DNA of 64,000 bases from Tetrahymena elliotti 4EA (Eukaryota > Ciliophora > Oligohymenophorea > Hymenostomatida > Tetrahymenidae), in assembly GCA_000231825.2 (NCBI GenBank), contig JH720338.1, positions 235,339-299,338 of the forward strand, written 5' to 3'. Both the position numbers and the translations under genes were made by a program. This document shows, piece after piece, positions 35,714-48,300 of the stretch (position 1 is the first letter of the stretch; every line of letters begins with the position of its first letter). The notes beneath the pieces are model-generated. The model worked only from the letters and a program-made list of their open reading frames with translations, searched no databases and was not told the DNA's origin.

Positions 35714-36730
35714 ATGAATCTAATGAATAATAATATGATGAGATCATTTACTCCAAATCAAAAAAGCTTACAAAATAATAAGCCAATTTTGTTTTCAAGC
35801 AATAAAAATAATAGCATTGAGCAAAAATCTTAAATGAATTTTCAAAAAGTAGATTAAAATTCTAATTTCAAGTAAATTATTCTTTTCATTTTTTTAAGCC
35901 AGCAATGTTCTACTATACTTTCAATATTTAATAATAGGTATAGTAATTAATAAAGATTATCCACTCAGTTCAAGTCAAGAAAGAAAATTGATTTAAGTGA
36001 GTGTTATTGTGGATGTGAGAATTGTAAATAAAATATTTTCTAAATGCAGGAAGCTATATAGCTTGCTAATAAAGAAGTAGAATATTTGTAATTTATGATT
36101 AATTTCAAAGAAATTGGAATGGAAAAAAGAGAAATTATGTTAAACAAATATATGGAATAATTGACACAATTACATGAAGACTTAAAATATACTAAAATAC
36201 ATAGTCAGAAGCTTTAGAGAAAATTAGAGCTTCTTGAAGGACTTACATAAACATAACCTTTAGCTTTTCCAAAAAATGATCTTGCTAATTTTTAACTAGA
36301 TTAAGAAAAATAAAAACTATTAATTTAAATATCAAGAAGAGCTTCAACATAGAGTAATATGTAGAGAGGTAGCATTTTCTCATAATCTAATTTGCTAAAT
36401 AACAAGTAATAAACTAGAAATTCAATTCTGTCTTCAAAAAATCAAAGCAAATTTCGTCCAAGTTTGAATTTTGCTAAAAACACCCAGGATTTAAGAATAT
36501 TTAATGTATAAGAACTAACAGATGATAATGAACTAATATTTGATGAAGTTGTGCAAAATAACAAATAGGAAAAATAAAAATCTGGATAATCTTCACCTAA
36601 ATCTGTGAACTAGAAAAATTCATCACCGCAAATGATACCAGTTAGTTCTACTAATAAATCTGATAAAGGAAAGGCTAATTCTTTCAGCCATAGTAAAGAT
36701 CAATCATTTTTTTATCAGCTTTTATCTTGA
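35714..36730 (+). CDS. Coiled-coil protein with a compact Cys cluster
   Basis: Two exons (35714..35871, 35938..36730; 66-nt intron) total 951 nt and 316 residues. The N-terminus is Asn/Ser/Met-rich. A tight cysteine cluster, ECYCGCENCKQ at about residues 80-90, is followed by ~100 residues of predicted coiled coil (EIGMEKREIMLNKYMEQL). The C-terminal half is Ser/Asn/Gln-rich and low-complexity. No membrane segment or named domain is recognised. The Cys cluster could bind a metal. The next gene starts 264 bp downstream on the same strand. Function is unknown. Confidence 0.65.
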
Positions 36731-36993
36731 GAAATGATAGGAAATAAATAATTAATTTTTATTTCTCTATTAAATAAATCACATTTTTTAAATGATTTTA
36801 AAATATTTTTTAATGCTATTTCTTTTATCAAAAAAAATCAAATCGAATAAATACTTTGAATTAGCTTTATTTGGTCATAGAAAATTAATAAAATTATATA
36901 AATAAAGGCATCAGTGTATAAATTGTAACAAATACATAAGGGAGGTAAGAAGATGAAGTTCTATTTAGAAATGATCAGGATTCTAACTCTTTG

Positions 36994-38554
36994 ATGGAAA
37001 GAGGGGAAGAGGATCTGTTATGCAATAAAAAACTTATATTTTTGGAAAGGTTTTTTGAGAATCAGCAGGTTTTTTATAATTAAATTGTGAATTTGTCAGA
37101 GTCTCAATAGAAATAATTAGTTAGAGTTGTTAATTTTGCTTTAAATGATTTGAAGAGATTTTTCCAGCTTTCTTTAAGGTATAAAGAACTTTTGAATGTG
37201 ACAAGTGAAATAGCTAAATATACTAGCTTTGATCATGCTTTCGATATTATTTTAAGGAAAATTGTTAGTCATTTAAAATGTGATACAGCATCTATATTTT
37301 TAGTTGATTATTAGAGTTAAGAACTATGGACAGTTGCTAATAAAACAGGAAAGACTATAAGATTTCCCTTGAATGATAATTCTATTGCTGGATATTGTGT
37401 AAAATTTTTTATAAAAAACTTTATTTATTTTTTTATATCATAAAGGAAACTTTTATCTAAAATATTAAAAAAGATCAAACATGAAATAGCTATGAATGTT
37501 TTTGATGCTTATGAAGATCCAAGATTCAATAAATAAGTAGATATCGATACTGGCTATAGAACAAAAACAATACTATGTGTGCCTATTAAAGACTAAAAGA
37601 ATTAAGTAGTTGGTTGTTTGGAAGCAATAAATAAGGTGAATGATTTCTTTAACAAGTAAGACTAAGAAATGCTAGAGATCATGGGAAGCTTTTGTTCTTC
37701 AATTTTACAAAACTCTCTTAAATTTGATAAATTATTGATCTAGAGAGATTACTATAAGAAACTTATTCAGGTAATTCATTAATAATTAGACCATTTTCAG
37801 TTTTTAATGCCAAAAATCTATTAAATTTTGTTTCAATAATAACTATTTTTCTGATAAAAAAGATAATTTTTAAAAAATCAATAAAATTTTGTTCAATTGA
37901 TTTAGAAAGTTAGTTAATATTTATTAAGCAGGTTAGTAATTTAGGATGCAAGTCTTAAAATGCTAAATTTTTGGAATAAAATGAATCTTAAACTATTTTT
38001 CATTTTAAAATTGAAAATAGGTGAATAATTTTATTTAAGACAGTGGAAAAATAAGAAAAATGATGACTTAAGCAGAAGAAAAAATGCAGGAATTATTAGG
38101 TTCTGACAGATTTTACATATATATAATTGAAAAAGAGGGGGATTAAATAAATTTAAAAAGGTATATAAAGGGAGATAAAAATCCTATGGTCATAGAGAAT
38201 ATAAAATAGGGAATTCTTTATTAAGTAATTTAAACTTAAAAATTGTAAAAAGATTAGCACCCAAAAGAGTCATAGTACTATGATAAATCAGTAGATATTG
38301 ATACTAATTTTCCTTTACTTACAGTTCCTATTTTTAATGTAGAATACACTTAAATTCTAGGAATATATTAAGCTGAGAATGCAAAAGGTTTTTTATAAAA
38401 ACACTTTGGCAAAGATGAGGACTTTCAAAGTAACTAAGAATCACTAGACTTATATGGACAGATAATTGGAAATTCTATTTAAAAGTATCAATTTCTTTAA
38501 AAGAAAATAGCTAAGTACAACAATGGCTAATTATATCAATAAAATAGTTAATGA
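36994..38554 (+). CDS. Twin GAF-domain protein
   Basis: Three exons (36994..37398, 37474..37770, 38021..38554) total 1236 nt and 411 residues, TGA at 38552-38554. GAF domain 1 (~70-225) shows CDTASIFLVD, then IAGYC|IKHEIAMNVFDAYEDPRFN rebuilt across intron 1, then VDIDTGYRTKTILCVPI and VVGCLEAINK. That is the phosphodiesterase/cyanobacterial-cyclase style GAF core. GAF domain 2 (~255-400) is more diverged (SDRFYIYIIEK, SVDIDTNFPLLTVPI, ILGIYQAENAKG). No cyclase or PDE catalytic domain follows, so it is a stand-alone small-molecule or cNMP sensor candidate. The start is uncertain: the frame is open upstream without another ATG, so a 5' exon may be missing. Confidence 0.75.
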
Positions 38555-39610
38555 AAAGTATTAAGATATGCCAAAATTAGTAGTAGACAAACGAGGTAGA
38601 AAATTGATTAAATGGATTTTCCACAATTGTTAATTATAATCACTCTTTTTTTGTTTTGTAAAATATTCTTCTATATTGAAAATTAAATTTTCTGTAAAAT
38701 CAATCTAATTGATAAAACTAAAATTTGTTACAAAATCAAATTAATTTTTACAGCTAAATTAAGTAAATGAAACAGCAACCCTTTTCAAAATATCTTTATG
38801 ATGAGTATTTTTACAAAAATAAAAAGGTAAAGATTACAATAACATGATAAAAGATGAATTGTTTTAAGTAGGTTGGGTTTCGAAAATTATTATTAGATAA
38901 ATAATAAAAAGAAATTAAATAAAATTAGAAATAATAAACTTCGATTTTTAAATAAGAGATTGGGTTTAAGTAAAAAAAAAAAAATCTAGAAATGATAATT
39001 ATTATTTGGGCTAAATAGATTCTCTTTTATTTTAACTACCTGACCCAAAATCAAAATAAATCAAATTAATTTAGTTGTTTTATCTTTAAAATTCTATCTT
39101 TGTCAAGATAATTTAATTAAGCTAATTAATTTTCTTATTTTTTCATTGATATTTATTTAGCTGTGGATGGATACACAAAATTTGATCAAAAAACACTTTT
39201 TAATAATTCGCAATTTCCTTTCTTTTTATTATCTTATGAATGAATTATAAAAGAAATTGAAAAATAAGCTTGTCATTTATTTAGAAAGAAATTTAGTTTT
39301 AAAGATAGCCTAAAATCCATACACAAAGAATAATAAAAATACAAACCAAATTCATTTTAGGTAGTACTTTTTAACTTATTTAAAGTATTTAAAAGCAAGT
39401 ATTTCCATCCCTAAGCAATTCATTTCTCTTTTCTCAACAAAGAGTGAACTTAATTTAATTTTTTTCAGCCATATTTTGTAGGTTTCTTTAAAAAAAATTA
39501 GAAATGCATCTCTTTTTTTTAAAATAAATGTATGATTAATCAATTATTATTATTATTAATAATAGTTTTTAGATAAGGCATCAACTTTAAAAGCATAAAA
39601 AATCATCAAA
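38555..39610. other. Intergenic region
   Basis: About 1.06 kb of AT-rich DNA lies between the GAF and 7-TM genes. The first ~60 bp repeat the Gln/Lys-like composition of the preceding exon but after the stop. No supported gene. Confidence 0.5.
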
Positions 39611-41311
39611 ATGACTTTAGAAATTTAGGAAGATTGCGAGTCTGCATTTGGCTGCTTAAAAGGGATTATTGTAACAGTATATTCCTTAGTAGTTATTGGA
39701 ATAATATGTAGGATTATGTATAAAATGCATTTTTATACTCACAAAACATATAGCTTCGAATTAGTACCCCTTTCATCAACTATCATACAATCTCTCTTAT
39801 AACTCATATTAAACGTTTTTATTATGGATACAAAGCTTATTATTTCAGCTTTATATTCATAGGCGCTCACTTTTGGAATCATTTCAACAAGCTGTTCTTA
39901 ATTGTGTCTTCGTATAAAATATCCTCATAAATAAAAGACAGTCAAAAGATACACTGTTCTTGCATTTGGTTTAGCATAACTAACTTGCTTTATAATGAAT
40001 ATTTTAACTTTATCAGATGTTGTTCCATTAGATTGTAATGATTGGTTTTCTTTGGCCTATTTGTATCCAATGGGTGTTATGCTTATTTATACAATGTTTA
40101 GTATTGTCTTTGGTTCAACTCTTCTTGATATCTTAAAGGTAAGAGATAACGAAATTAACAAAGGAAATAAAAGTAGTTAAGGAAATAACTCTTCTAATCA
40201 CACCCCAGATGTTAATACACCATTGCCTCCAAAACTTTCAAGAGCTATTTCTTTAATGAATAATACCATATCATCAGATAAAGAAGGTACCTTCTTTAAG
40301 CAATTGAAGAAGTAATTATAATTAATAGAATTTCTGTTCTTATTCACAATTGCCATCTAAATATCTATGGATGCTATCAGAACTTATGCTCTCAGTGATG
40401 TTATTGAATGCTAAGGAGAAGATCGTATCAGAAGCAATGAATTCCAAGCTTTAACAGATTGGGGATAAATCTTTTTGACTTTTTATTAAATTATATAAAT
40501 CACTCCTTGCTTAATTGCTCCTTATGTTTTTTACTATGTACCCTTCAAAGCTAAAAAATCTGGTGGAAGTATTTTGATTTAAGACCAATAATTCTTAAGT
40601 TTTGCTATGCCTGATGGAAATGATAATGATGAAGAAGATAACATGGAATAAAGTCTTCAATCTAAATTAATTAACTCAGAGAATTTCGATTTCTCGAGAG
40701 ATGAAAACTTTAGTTAGAATTACTAAAATAAGAAAAAATTTACAGGTATGCCAAAGAAAAAAGATTAAGACTATTAATAATATGTATCATCACCATTGAA
40801 TTCTAATGATTATCTGAGTGTAAATTAATTTAATAGAAGTCAGAAGAGCAATAATAGTAATGGCACACCATCAAATATAAGCAGAAATAATTAAGTTTCA
40901 GCTAATAAAAATGTTGATAGTATGTTCCTGCAAAGAAGAAATACTTTAGAAGATGTAGATGAGTTGATTGATAGAATGAGTATGAAGGTAGATGATGTTT
41001 AAAGATTAAACAACTAAAGCCATAATTAATCCTAATCCTTCTTTATGAATAAAAGTCATGATGCTGACAGTAGTTTAAGTACAGAAAACATAGTCTAAGA
41101 TTTGAATTAAAGTATTCAAAAAATAGAAAAGAAAGAAATGCATGTAGATGTAGAAAATAACCCTAATCATAACATAAATGCAAGCAACGATACAGCAAAA
41201 AGTGAAATAAAACAAGATACAGTGATAGCCAATACTTCTTAAAACCAAATAATTGATTAATTTAGAGAAACAGACAGCTAAAATAATAAAAAAAATAATT
41301 TTTCTTCTTGA
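39611..41311 (+). CDS. Intronless seven-transmembrane protein
   Basis: A single frame gives 566 residues from ATG (39611) to TGA (41309-41311). Seven hydrophobic segments are visible: ~14-35 (GIIVTVYSLVVIGIICRIMY), ~52-73, ~76-102, ~118-134, ~143-173 (YLYPMGVMLIYTMFSIVFG), ~235-255 and ~287-312 (ITPCLIAPYVFYYV). The ~60-residue loop between helices 5 and 6 and the ~250-residue C-terminal tail are hydrophilic, Ser/Asn/Gln-rich and probably cytoplasmic. The topology fits a GPCR-like receptor or a TMEM/OST-alpha-like membrane protein; no DRY or NPxxY motif is seen. There is no cleavable signal peptide. Receptor function is inference. Confidence 0.7.
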
Positions 41312-42043
41312 AAAATTAATTGCAATCAAAATAAAAAATTTTACAAATGAATACTTTACTAGAAAAAATAATAATCATAAATTATGAAATAACTCATTCA
41401 ATCTTCTTTAATAAATTTACAAATATAAAAATATCTACTTACTGTTTATAAAAATTATAATCATTTATGTAATCATAGATAAATAATAACTTAATCTTTA
41501 ATTTGTTCACATTCATCTTTTCTATTAAAGTTTCTTCTATTTTTCCTCTTTACTAAATTGCAAATCCAAATTCAATTAAAATATCAAAAAAATACTCTCT
41601 CTTTTCTCTTTGCTTTTTAAATCTTTTATTATTTTATACGAGAAGATTCCTAAAAACTATCAAGTTAATCATAAGAATATAATTCAATTTTTTTTAAGTG
41701 AAAGAAAATTCAATGTAATATTAATTAAATATTATTACATTTTCTAAACAAACAAAAAACTGGAATAATCTCTCAATTAATCAATAAAAAAATATAAATT
41801 TTTGCATCTAATTTATTTTAGTCAGATTAGCAACAAACACTTCAAAATAAAATAGTAAGAGCTCTATAATTTTTGAAATTCTATTTTTAGTAATATTTTT
41901 GATGTCTTTACAATTCGAAATTTACTCAGATAATTTAAATATTTTATTAAGGTTAGATTCTATTATTTTTTTAAGGAAAATTTAATGATAGTTTTTATTG
42001 AATGTTATTTTCTAAAAATTAAATTAGAAATTTTATTTTTTTG

Positions 42044-42133
42044 TTAATATTTTTAAGTTATCAGAGTATAATTTAATATTTTTAAGTTATCAGACTATAA
42101 TTTAATATTTTTAAGTTATCAGAGTATAATTTA
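42044..42133. repeat. 29-bp tandem repeat, three copies
   Basis: The unit TTAATATTTTTAAGTTATCA plus GAGTATAAT starts at 42044, 42073 and 42102. Copies 1 and 3 are identical in the core; copy 2 differs by one base (CAGACTATAA). It is a perfect-period satellite in intergenic DNA. Confidence 0.9.
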
Positions 42134-44789
42134 AAATGAATAAACAAACTTAGCAACAACCTGTTTTATTTTTTAAAGAATAGTTTCTTAATATGATTTA
42201 TTATGTTTAAATAAATGTTTTAAGTAAATATGAATATGATTGATTGATTCTTTGTAAAATTAATTTTTGACCAAAAAAAACTAATTTTAAATTTTTATTA
42301 AAAAAATAAATTAACATTTTAAAAAGATTTTTGGTTTTTGAATAACTACAAAATTGTTTAAGAATTATACTTAGTTAGATATAAATTATTAAAAAAGGAA
42401 TATTCTCTTTATTTAAAAGTAGTAAAAAATTTTTAATATGAATTAAAATTTATAAACTTTATTTATCAAATGGATATTTATAAGATTATTCTTTGAGTGA
42501 TCCATAAAAAATGATATTTATTAGAGAGGTAATCTATCTGTTTGAATTATTACAGTATTTTTAAGATTTTGTTTCAGACAAATCCACTCATAAAATAACT
42601 TATTTATTTATTATTAAATGTTTTTATCATTTAAATGTGTTTTTGAATGTGAAATTTTGTTCGTTTAAATTACTAAATTTTATTCAAAGTAAATCAGGTT
42701 TATTTTGAACAAAATCAAATCCTTTTTATTTTTTTTAAGCAATAATTCTAGTTATTTTAAAAGTTAAAACAAAATTGTAATTTATTTATTATTATATTGA
42801 TTTCAAAGTATTTAAATATTTCATTCATGTGGTTTTTAACAAACCTGCTTTAAATTACTTAAAAAATACACTCACATATAAAATATATGAACTAAGGATT
42901 AGGGAATAAATAATATTTGAAATTTTGAAATGAAAGAAGAAAAAATAAACTCAAAAAATGTTATCTTCAAATTAATAAAAGATAAGTATGTGTGAGATAT
43001 TTTTGGGATTTGTTTACAAAAAGATTAACTTTAGGTCATTTAAAAACATTCAAAATTGAGTATTGAAATCATCACTTTAAGCAAGAATGAATTAAATCTT
43101 ATAATTTTAATCAGAAAATGCAGAAGAATAAATAACTTACCACAGTCAAAGAGTTTTGCGGAGAAATTTGAAAAAATTTGAAATTTTTTTAGTATTTAAA
43201 AAATTTGTAAATTTTTGAAAGTTGGGGAGATATTTTTTTTTCGTAAATACACTTTATTCTAGAACAGTATTTGCTTTTTTTGCCTAAAATTATAGACAGA
43301 TCTATTTAGTTTCAAAAATAAAAATATTTCGAAGCATCCATTTAAATAACTTTTCAAAGAGTGAGTTAGAGAAATTTGAATTTTATTAAAATTTAGTCTA
43401 CTATTTATTCATTCAAAATAGTTAACTATGACAGCTAGCAAACAAAAAATCTCTAAATTTTAAGTTTACTTTTTCTTTTCTGATGAATGGAAATCAAAGA
43501 TGGGTTTGGTTATGGAAATATATTTAGAGGTAATAGAGTAGACATGTTTGTTTTTAAATTATGTATTCCATTATTTGCAATCAAAATTCAAAATTTATAC
43601 CAGTAAGGCAAAGATAGTTGTTTGTGCATCGAATTTGAATTTTATTTGCTTTCCTAGCTGAATTTTTTTAATCAATATATATACAAACAGACCTTTAGAC
43701 AATCAGCTAAAAAATTTCAAATTTGAATGTTTTATTATTAATCTAAATTATTTTTTTTGATTGTATTTAATTAGATGATTTGGAAAGCATTTAATTAATC
43801 CTTGGTTCATCCAATCAAGAACAAATAAACATTCAAATTGGTAAATTATCTTAATCAAATTAACTTTTTGTTAAAGTACTTTTTCTGTGTGACCATAATA
43901 ATTCTTAAGAAATTTTTCCAATCATTTACCAACAAATATAATTAAATTTGTTGTTTGTTTGGCTGGTTTGGTATTCAAATCTATTTAAAGATCACCATTC
44001 AAGTGACTTAAAGCTCATTATTTTGCGGAAAAATATGTTTTTTAAATTGATTATTTTTGGTAAGATTTTTGAATAAGAATTTCATTTTTAACAAATTTAA
44101 TTTTTGAAATACTTTAATACCAATTTGAATATTTTAATTTTGCCAAAATCTCAAAATACTTTTTTATCTATCAAATATTTTTCTATTTTCTAAAACTATG
44201 CTCTTTTTGCTTTAAATTATTTTGTTAATATCTACTTTTAAAATAGCATGTATATAAATAATAATTTGTGTTTTCTCTTTCTCTAAATTTCAAATACAAT
44301 TAAATTTAGAGATTTTTGAAGCGGTAAAATAGTTCATTGTTCTTCAAAAATCAAAAATAATTCAAATCTGATGTTAAACTAGAAGAATCAAAAAAATTGC
44401 GGAGGGTTTTATTAATATAAATTATTGTTCTTTTGTAAGGTGATTTTAGCATAAGCTTTCATTCTAATCTTTTTTTATCCAAAATAGATTAAAAAATATT
44501 TTTGTTTGAGTATAAAATGAAAATTTCAAGGCTTTGCTAAGTAAACGAATAGATACTTGTTATCTTTATTTAGAAAGAAATTAATAATATTTATTAATAA
44601 CTTCAAGTTAAAGGAGAAGTCTTCTCAAAATAAAATTTTTTGATGATTTTATTAGTTTAATTTATTGGTAGATTGAATGAGTTCTCTCTTGTCTTAATCA
44701 ATTATTTGATAATTTGTATTTGCGATTGTAATTGCTCATAGAAATTATTTAATAAAGATTTATGCATTATTGATGAAAAAATAAATTAA

Positions 44790-44880
44790 AATTTGATTGA
44801 TTGATAGATAGATAGAAAGATAAATCAAAAATTAAATTGATTGATTGATAGATATATCAATTAGATACATTAAATTAAAT
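44790..44880. repeat. GATT/GATA simple repeats
   Basis: Runs of ATTGATTGATAGATAGATAG and a second similar run ~35 bp later lie in the distal upstream region of the Myb gene. Confidence 0.75.
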
Positions 44881-45398
44881 AGATTGAAGAATTAATCAAA
44901 TTGAATGAGCTGTATTTTTCCCCTTATTTTTGAAAATTAAAATTTTTTGTGAGTTATGTACGCTGACGAGAGCGTTTAAATTTGAATTAAAAGAAATCAA
45001 AAAACACACCAAAGAATTTGAAAGGAAAATTAAGCAAGCAAGCGACCGATCAAGCAATCAAAGTGAGAAGAAAATCAAAAAAAAAAAAAAATAATTGAAT
45101 TAAAACTTCTTAATACTTTAAAAGAATCCAAACAAGATAAAGGAAAAAAAGACGGATTTCATTTATTTTTTATTAAAAATACATTAATAAAAAGCAAAAA
45201 AGAATTCTTCTTTAAAAAGAAAACAATTTATTAATACTCAAAGACAATAGAGAAGACATTCATTGCCATTCTAAGAGTTAAACGGAGTGGAAGACACTAA
45301 TACAAGCAATAGGTGAACAATCCATCAACTCACTATAAATAAAACCGCACACAATTATACCCTTAAACACCTTAAAACAAGCATAAACCTCTAATAAA

Positions 45399-48300
45399 AT
45401 GATGAGAAGATCAAAGCGCCAAACAAAGTGCAATAATAATAACAACAAGTCTATTGATGAGACTGATTAAGTAGAATAGTAGTAACCTGCATAAACAAAG
45501 CTAATTCTAAAAAAATCCAAAAAAATATTACAATAAATCAACCAAGATGAACTATAGAATAATTTTTAAATCACCTCTACCAATAAGAGAGAACTCGATA
45601 GCGTAGTAGTCAACCTAGCTGCCTAGTTAGAAAAAGCTTAAAATGCTTTGGATGCTGCTGAAAGTGGACGTCCAAAGAGAGTCAGAAAAATCACTGAAAA
45701 GGCTGAACAAGAGCTACTTGCCAAGTAAATCAAGGCAAAGGCTCATAAAAAGAAGGTTATTGATGGTAAAAGCTCTCACTCTGATGGCCACTCAGAGTCT
45801 GCAAAAACATTATATTCAAACAATGGCTAAGTGATTATTAATAATAAATCAACTCATACTCGCTCTAGAAAGTCTGAAATTCACAACGATGAACAAGAAA
45901 TGGATATCGAAAACATTCGTATTAGTGATCAAAGTAAATACATTAACAAAATAATTTTAGATTAACAATCAAATCAGCATCCGAATCAGCCAGCATCTCG
46001 CATGCAGATGAGAGAGAATAAAAATATATTATTACTATTTAAATGTTTTATTAATAAGTTTATTCAAATATTTATTAAATTCAAATTAGAAACTGAAAAT
46101 ACTCTTCAATTCTGTCAATAAGCTAATAAACACTCCCTTTCTCAAACTGATGATGAAGATCATGAAGATGTTAGTGACCTTGAAAATTCTTAGGAATAAG
46201 ACTCAGTCATGGATGAAGAACATCAAGAAGATGAAGAATCAGCAGATGACTTAGAAGAAGATGAGGAGGAAGATGAAGATGAATAAGAAGAAGATGATTG
46301 TGAAGACAGTGAAAACGAAGATAATAATCAAGTTTGTGATGAAGAATAAGGAGAAGAAGAAGATAGCTAAGTTGAAGACAATGAAGACAAATTATCATTA
46401 AAAGAAGCTAATTAAGATGAAAATATTTTAAAAGCCTCTACTAAATCAAATTAATAATAATTGGGAGATTCAAACTCTTTAAGTAAATTAAATTCTAAAG
46501 AATCTAATAAAATCGTTAAAAAGAGGAGTTCATCTCTTGAAAAATCAAATAAAAATTTGAATTTTGATTTATTATCAAATAACACCAATAATAAATTTGT
46601 GGATAACAACAAAACAAAAGACGAAAAAGATACTACTGAAAATCAAAATGAGTAAACCAAAAAGTTATAGTCTTAATCAACTGCAGCTTTAGAAACCAAT
46701 AATTCTGTTCCTCCTATTCCTCTTTTAAAGAAAAAACAAAATAAAAAATCAAAGAAACAAGATTAAGAAGACAATTTAAGTGAAGAAAAACAATAAGAAG
46801 AATAAGAAGAAAAGGAATAATAATAAAACGAAGAAGAAGATGATGAAGCTGAAGAAGAAGACGAATCTTCCTCTGTTGATGAAGATGAAGATAATAAAAA
46901 TGAAGAAGGTGGAAAAGGAGATGGCAGCAACTCATCTAAGGCTAAAAAGATGCCCTGGAGTGAAGAAGAAGACAAATTAGTTATCCGTTTAGTTGAATAG
47001 CACGGCCCTTAAAAATGGACTTTCATAGCTTAACATATTCCTGGTAGAATTGGTAAGCAATGTCGTGAAAGATGGCACAATCACTTAAACCCTAAAATCA
47101 ACAAAGAGCCTTGGGGAGATGATGAAGAATGGGTCTTATTCTTATGTCATAAGCTTAAAGGAAACAAATGGGCTGAAATTACTCAATATTTACCTGGTAG
47201 AACTGATAACGCTATTAAAAATCACTGGAATTCCTCCATGAAGAAACGCATTCCCGAACTCTACTAGCGTTTTGCTTTCATTAAGAGAGGAGAAAGTCCT
47301 GAATACGATATCACTACTCAATACAAGAAATTCGAAGACGAAATTTTAAAGTAACTTTTAGCTATGGCAGATGAAGGTGTTGATTAATATTTCGTTTAAA
47401 CAACCCGCAGAAGAAGAAACAACAATAATGCAGTTTCTTCTACTCCCACTAATAATAATATTTCTGTAAAGGGAAACAAATTGAAAAAATCAAATGAAAA
47501 CGAAGACAAGAATGACGAAGATGAATAAGAATTAGTTTAAGTACCATTAGCCAAGAAAGTATCTAAAGCTGCCATGAAAGCAGCAGCTAAATAAGCTGCC
47601 TTAGCAGAAAAATAACAATAATTGTTAAATGAAGAAAACCAAAATAATCACTTCACACCCATCAATAACAACAAATCTTCTAATAATAATTTCAAAAATA
47701 TTCCCAATAGTGCTGCTGCATCTACTGCTGATGTCAAGGAAATCATTTAAAGAATTCCTCATAATATCAAAGAATTTGAGAATTTTCGTAAATAAATTAT
47801 CCAATACTCTGATGAATATTACTAGCATCATCACTTATTACAATAAACTCCAAATGATAAAGAATCTTCTCTTAATTTACTGTCTGCAGATAAAGGTATG
47901 AACACTGAAGTAAATTTGAGTGACACCAAGCATCTTGAAAAGATACTTGAAACTCCTCTTTCTGTTGAAAATTATGTTTAATAAAATCCTATATTCGCTG
48001 ATATCGTTAGAAGTGCTCTTAAGTACTCTTCATGCTAAAAGAATCTCACTTTTATGTCTCATGTAAAGAAAAGCAATAGCAATGTTTTAGAAGCATCTGT
48101 AAATAATGATCACAACTAACTTTCTGCAACTTCTACTCTTTTAAACACAGTCTAATAAGACAAATCATCAATCCCTAACTTAGATTAGTCACCTGATGAT
48201 GATCTTTTAAGCTCAACTAAAAATGGCAATGAAAAACTCAAAAAGAAACGTGGTAGAAAACCTAAATAAGTCAAAGAACCTGAAATCACATAACATGTAA

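Larger units (their letters stand above)
41312..45398. other. 4-kb gene-free region upstream of the Myb gene
   Basis: This is the longest non-coding stretch in the window. It is AT-rich, with a 29-bp triple repeat at 42044, a 4-bp simple-repeat patch near 44795-44870, and four isolated GCGG words (43158, 44025, 44321, 44399) in otherwise CG-poor DNA. The last ~450 bp (from ~44950) are G+A-rich with GACGAGAGCG and AAGCAAGCAAGCGACCG and resemble a long 5' UTR. I see no convincing coding frame on either strand. Confidence 0.5.
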
